Shown here piece after piece: positions 23,492 to 26,577 of a DNA stretch of 26,577 nucleotides (the first letter of the stretch is position 1; every line of letters begins with the position of its first letter). This DNA comes from an uncultured Eubacteriales bacterium. Lineage in GTDB: Bacteria; Bacillota_A; Clostridia; Lachnospirales; Cellulosilyticaceae. Location: positions 1 to 26,577 of the forward strand of contig USPX01000009.1 of the NCBI GenBank assembly GCA_900556665.1. Direction: 5' to 3'. The notes below the pieces were generated by a model. That model did not search any database, was not told the origin of the DNA, and worked only from the letters and a program-made list of their open reading frames with translations. Both the position numbers and the translations under genes were made by a program.

Positions 23492-25255
23492 ATGAGTAAT
23501 AATATTTCTGAAGTAGATATTAATAAGATTTCTTCATTAGCCTATTTGTCGGTAGCCGATAATAAAGATAGTCCAATTTATCAAATATATAAGGATAATA
23601 AATGCGAAATTACAGTAGGTCAATTAATAGATTATTACCAAAGCGACCAAGGTAAAATAGAGTTACAACAACGTTTTGGAGGAACAATAGCAGGAACGAG
23701 TGAATATGAAAGATGGAATGGATTTCTCCAAGAACTAAAAGATTCCAACATAAGTAACTACAAAGATTGGAAGATTACTAATGTTAAATCTAATAATGGT
23801 CCACCAAATCATGAAGATTCTTTAAAACTAGATGCTCAGGGATATTATAAAGACTCTGGATTTGTGGCGTGTGTTGTTGAAGTTGATGCAGATACAGCAG
23901 TTGTAGCTTTTAGGGGAAGCGAACCCCTAGATGACCCACAGTACTTTAATGATTGGCAAACGGATTTTAGATTTTCATATCAAGAAGAAACATATCAACA
24001 AAGTGATGCTGCACAGTATATGAAGGAGTTAGAGGCTAAACTAGGTCATATAGATAATCTTTATATTACAGGGCATTCTTTGGGTGGGAACCTAGCTTTA
24101 TACGCTACAATGAACATACCTGACGAGTTAAAGAAGAAGTTGGTATCTACTACGACATTTGCAGCACCAGGATTTAATCAAGATGTATTAGATAAGTATG
24201 GGAAAATTATTGCGGAGCTTACTTTAGAAGGAAAAATAACAGAATATCAGAATTACTTAGATCCGGTAGGTTCATTATTACATAATGTCACACAAGCAAT
24301 ATACATAGATTCTACAATGTCTGAAGCATCAGCATTTGAAAATCATTCTAGCTTTTTGAATGTAGTAAATGAAGATAGGAAGACATTTAAGAGATGTGAT
24401 TTACAAATAAAGAGTTCATTATGTAATATGATACATGAAGCCACTGTATTATTTGATAAAGTACCATATGGTTCAAAGCGGGCGTTAGTGGAATTAGTTT
24501 TAAGTGCTTGGCAAGGAATGATGGAACCTAAGTCCACAGGAGAAAAAATAATAGGTACTTGCCTACTTGGTATAGGAGCTATTAATGCAATGACTATGCC
24601 AGTAGCGACATTAGTAAAAATAATAGGTAACGCACTTATTGTAGCAGCATTGGGAGAAATAAAATATTTGGCGGAAATAAGCATGGAAGCATTAATGAAC
24701 TTTATAGAACGTCAGAAGGAGAAAATAGTAGCAGCTTTAGAGCTATTATTAGAAGAACGACCAGCTATAGGTGTAGTATACAATATATTAACAGGTGAAT
24801 TTAATAAGGCTTGGGATTATTTAAAAAAATGGTTTTATAAAATCACTTCAACAAAAACAGAGTCAATTGGAAATGCCCAAAAGTATGTTAAAAGAATGGA
24901 ACAGATTGGAGCAGTAACGCATAGTAGCACAGCATCTAAGAATGGTGTAATGGAAGTAGATATTAATAAATTACAAGAATTATATACTAAATTAAATAAG
25001 TTATATTCTGAACATAGAGGAGATGTAAGAACCATTTATACGATGGCACATAATAGAGCCAAGATGACTAAAGGGCGATATAGTCAATATTACGTAGATA
25101 ACGCAGCTACTAAAGTAATAGGAGTAAGTTCTGAATTAGAAAGTTGTTATAATGAAATCAATAAACAGTTTGCCCTTTTAACCAGTGCGATACAAAGTGC
25201 TAGAAAGGGATACATAAGTGAAGAAAAAGAACTTAGTAGGATGATAAGAATATAA
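23492..25255 (+). CDS. Class 3 / Mbeg1-like lipase with C-terminal T7-type helical domain
   Basis: A 587-residue predicted secreted lipase effector. The N-terminal half is an alpha/beta hydrolase with 'VAFRGSE' (138-144) and the nucleophile elbow GHSLGG (Ser196); Asp257 in 'YLDPVG' and His285 in 'ENHSSF' complete a plausible triad. There is no Sec signal. Residues about 350-390 are hydrophobic and Gly/Ala-rich. Residues about 489-587 form a long-helix region resembling a WXG/LXG-type targeting domain, but at the C-terminus, the same reverse layout as the S. aureus T7 effector TslA. With a WXG100 gene and a lipoprotein gene just upstream, a phospholipase or lipase toxin set is likely. ATG 23492 is preceded by GGGGGG; upstream GTG/ATG at 23465/23471 lie inside the lipoprotein gene and ahead of that site. 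Confidence 0.85.
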   Translation: MSNNISEVDINKISSLAYLSVADNKDSPIYQIYKDNKCEITVGQLIDYYQSDQGKIELQQRFGGTIAGTSEYERWNGFLQELKDSNISNYKDWKITNVKSNNGPPNHEDSLKLDAQGYYKDSGFVACVVEVDADTAVVAFRGSEPLDDPQYFNDWQTDFRFSYQEETYQQSDAAQYMKELEAKLGHIDNLYITGHSLGGNLALYATMNIPDELKKKLVSTTTFAAPGFNQDVLDKYGKIIAELTLEGKITEYQNYLDPVGSLLHNVTQAIYIDSTMSEASAFENHSSFLNVVNEDRKTFKRCDLQIKSSLCNMIHEATVLFDKVPYGSKRALVELVLSAWQGMMEPKSTGEKIIGTCLLGIGAINAMTMPVATLVKIIGNALIVAALGEIKYLAEISMEALMNFIERQKEKIVAALELLLEERPAIGVVYNILTGEFNKAWDYLKKWFYKITSTKTESIGNAQKYVKRMEQIGAVTHSSTASKNGVMEVDINKLQELYTKLNKLYSEHRGDVRTIYTMAHNRAKMTKGRYSQYYVDNAATKVIGVSSELESCYNEINKQFALLTSAIQSARKGYISEEKELSRMIRI

Positions 25256-25284
25256 TATTAATGCAAAATTAAGAGGAGATTATA

Positions 25285-26211
25285 ATGAAACAAAAAATAA
25301 CATATGTACCAGAAGAACAATTTAATATTCAAACAGTAAGTATCGTTGGCACATTTAATGCATGGGATAAAGATGCTAACCCTCTAGTAAAAAATGCAGA
25401 AGGTGTATGGGAAATAGAAATCGAATTTCCCAAAGGGCAAAGTTTATATAAATTCGTCTTTAATGATGAAATGACTATGAATGATCCAACAGCAAATATT
25501 TATATGCCAGATGAACATAATGAAATGATGTCAGTAATGTTAGTAGATGAAGAGACAGGACAACGCTTATATAATAATGAACAATATAATTTAGAAGTGA
25601 GTGCGTATAGTTTAAATAATTATATTAGCCAAAGATTAGAAGTAGTCAATAGAAGCTATTTCTTAGATAAAGATAGAAAAGTTGTTTTAGGTATGGGATT
25701 TAAAGAGATTACAGGAATACATGCAGTAACTGTAGCTTGGTATAGTCCAGATGGCACATTACAAAGATTCGCAGAAAGCAATCTGATTCAACCAGAAGAT
25801 CAAGAAGAAGCTAAACTATGGTTCTGGTTACCAATAGAAGCAGATATGCCTTTAGGACAATGGCAACTTAAAGTTTTTATTGATGGTGCATTTGTTTTAC
25901 AAGATTATGTGGGTATTAGTGAGAAACAAGTTGTAGCAGGAACAGAGATGGAGCTTTTACCAATTGGTACGGTTGTATTATTAAAAGATACAAATAAACG
26001 TGTCATGATTTATGGTAGAGCTCAAAAAGCACTTGAAAGTGAAAAGGTTTGGGATTATGTAGGATGCTTATATCCAGAAGGAAATATTGGACCAGATTAT
26101 ACTTTCTTATTCGACCATGAACAAATTGAAAGAATAGACCATAAGGGGCTAAAGGATCAAGAAGAAGAGGAATTTTTAGCAGCTATTCAAGAGGTTTTAA
26201 AAACAGAATAA
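25285..26211 (+). CDS. CBM48 - Ig-like - DUF4176 fusion protein
   Basis: A 308-residue cytosolic protein with no signal. Residues about 15-80 match the glycogen-binding CBM48/AMPK1 module ('GTFNAWDKDANPLV', 'LYKFVFND'). Residues about 105-215 form a beta-sandwich-like middle ('WYSPDGTL', 'MPLGQWQLKVFIDG'). Residues about 224-308 match DUF4176 ('LPIGTVVLLKDTNKRVMIYG', then 'DYVGCLYPEGN'), a small domain often found in T7SS loci. A carbohydrate-type module joined to DUF4176 is unusual; it may bind a polymer or simply use the fold as a protein adaptor. AAGAGGAG precedes the ATG. It lies between the lipase effector and the fourth WXG100 gene, so a role in effector handling is inferred. Confidence 0.75.
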   Translation: MKQKITYVPEEQFNIQTVSIVGTFNAWDKDANPLVKNAEGVWEIEIEFPKGQSLYKFVFNDEMTMNDPTANIYMPDEHNEMMSVMLVDEETGQRLYNNEQYNLEVSAYSLNNYISQRLEVVNRSYFLDKDRKVVLGMGFKEITGIHAVTVAWYSPDGTLQRFAESNLIQPEDQEEAKLWFWLPIEADMPLGQWQLKVFIDGAFVLQDYVGISEKQVVAGTEMELLPIGTVVLLKDTNKRVMIYGRAQKALESEKVWDYVGCLYPEGNIGPDYTFLFDHEQIERIDHKGLKDQEEEEFLAAIQEVLKTE

Positions 26212-26226
26212 GAGGAGGAAATGTGT

Positions 26227-26514
26227 ATGAGTAATGTAGGTTCTACATTGGATAGTATCTGTAATGAGCTAGAAAATCAAAGCCAAAACATTAAGCAGAA
26301 AGTAGCTAGTGTAAATAACGTGTGGTCAGGTGAAGCACAACAAAGCTTTAACTCAGCACATTTAGAAGCACAGCAGTGTATGCAAAGAGTTAAGAGTAAT
26401 CTTCAAAGCCTCAAGAGCCTAGCGAGAAGTTTGGATAGTAGTATACAAGCAGCTGAAAGAGACATGGCAGCTAAGAGAGCAGCGGAACAAGCAGCACGTA
26501 ATAATAGACGTTAA
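26227..26514 (+). CDS. WXG100 family protein 4
   Basis: A 95-residue two-helix protein with 'NVWSGEA' in the turn (Trp about 33, Gly 35) and an Arg/Ala-rich tail. It has one tryptophan rather than the WW of the other three. ATG 26227 is favoured over ATG 26221, as GAGGAGG at 26212-26218 lies 8 bases before the former and only 2 before the latter. It is followed 31 bases later by another gene start, so it probably partners the next product, which lies outside the window. Confidence 0.9.
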   Translation: MSNVGSTLDSICNELENQSQNIKQKVASVNNVWSGEAQQSFNSAHLEAQQCMQRVKSNLQSLKSLARSLDSSIQAAERDMAAKRAAEQAARNNRR

Positions 26515-26545
26515 TATAGACAGTTAGACAAGGAGATAAGATGCT

Positions 26546-26577
26546 ATGGGGAGAAACATAGAAGTTCAAACACAGGC
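26546..26577 (+). CDS. 5' end of a further gene (truncated by window edge)
   Basis: ATG 26546 after an AAGGAGA site (about 26530-26536) opens MGRNIEVQTQ and stays open to the window edge. The ATG at 26541 in another frame stops after six codons. Ten residues do not allow a family call; position suggests another T7 component or effector. Confidence 0.5.
   Translation, partial: MGRNIEVQTQ

Noticed and set aside
1..26577. CRISPR arrays, tRNA/rRNA genes, insertion sequences or integrase
   Set aside because: No regular direct repeats, no cloverleaf or rRNA-like stretch, and no transposase or recombinase motif was seen on either strand.

Overview
The window is AT-rich, with strong AGGAGG-type ribosome sites, GTG and TTG starts, a YycH/YycI pair and a Gram-positive type VII (ESX/WXG100) locus. 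This points to a low-GC Firmicute, most likely of the class Clostridia (Lachnospirales-like). No RNA gene, CRISPR array, transposase or phage gene is visible.

Region 1 (1-4186) is housekeeping. It holds the C-terminal end of an Ig-like protein running in from the left edge, then yycH and yycI (membrane-anchored regulators of the WalKR cell-wall kinase), then murA (first committed step of peptidoglycan synthesis) with its own likely promoter and an intrinsic terminator. Region 2 (4187-5213) is transcribed leftward. It holds an unrecognised 50-residue protein with its own promoter and terminator, and a TadV/CpaA-type prepilin peptidase with a terminator.

Region 3 (5214-12929) is a tightly packed, partly overlapping rightward set of Tad/Flp-type pilus genes: a CpaE/TadZ-like protein, a CpaB-like SAF protein, a second CpaE-like protein, the TadA/CpaF ATPase, TadB-like and TadC-like platform proteins, a Flp1-like pilin and two TadE-like minor pilin candidates. 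Both CpaE-like proteins have lost the Walker A lysine.

Region 4 (12944-26577) follows after only 14 bases and is a type VII secretion locus: an EsaB/YukD ubiquitin-like protein, a six-repeat beta-propeller-like protein, an EssC/YukB motor ATPase without FHA domains, two tandem WXG100 proteins, a Sec-exported copper-amine-oxidase-type stalk protein, an 899-residue exported beta-rich protein, a third WXG100 protein, a probable lipoprotein, a lipase with a C-terminal helical (T7-like) tail, a CBM48/DUF4176 protein, a fourth WXG100 protein, and the first codons of another gene.

The main point of interest is the junction of Regions 3 and 4. The usual Firmicute T7SS membrane partners EssA, EssB and EsaA are not seen. 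A propeller-like gene sits where yukC/essB lies in the Bacillus order, and a full Tad-like assembly platform is encoded immediately upstream with the same orientation. A reasonable but unproven reading is a hybrid or co-regulated envelope machine in which Tad-type parts, and the exported proteins encoded behind EssC, serve a minimal EssC motor. The lipase, its adjacent WXG protein and the lipoprotein look like an effector, chaperone and immunity set.
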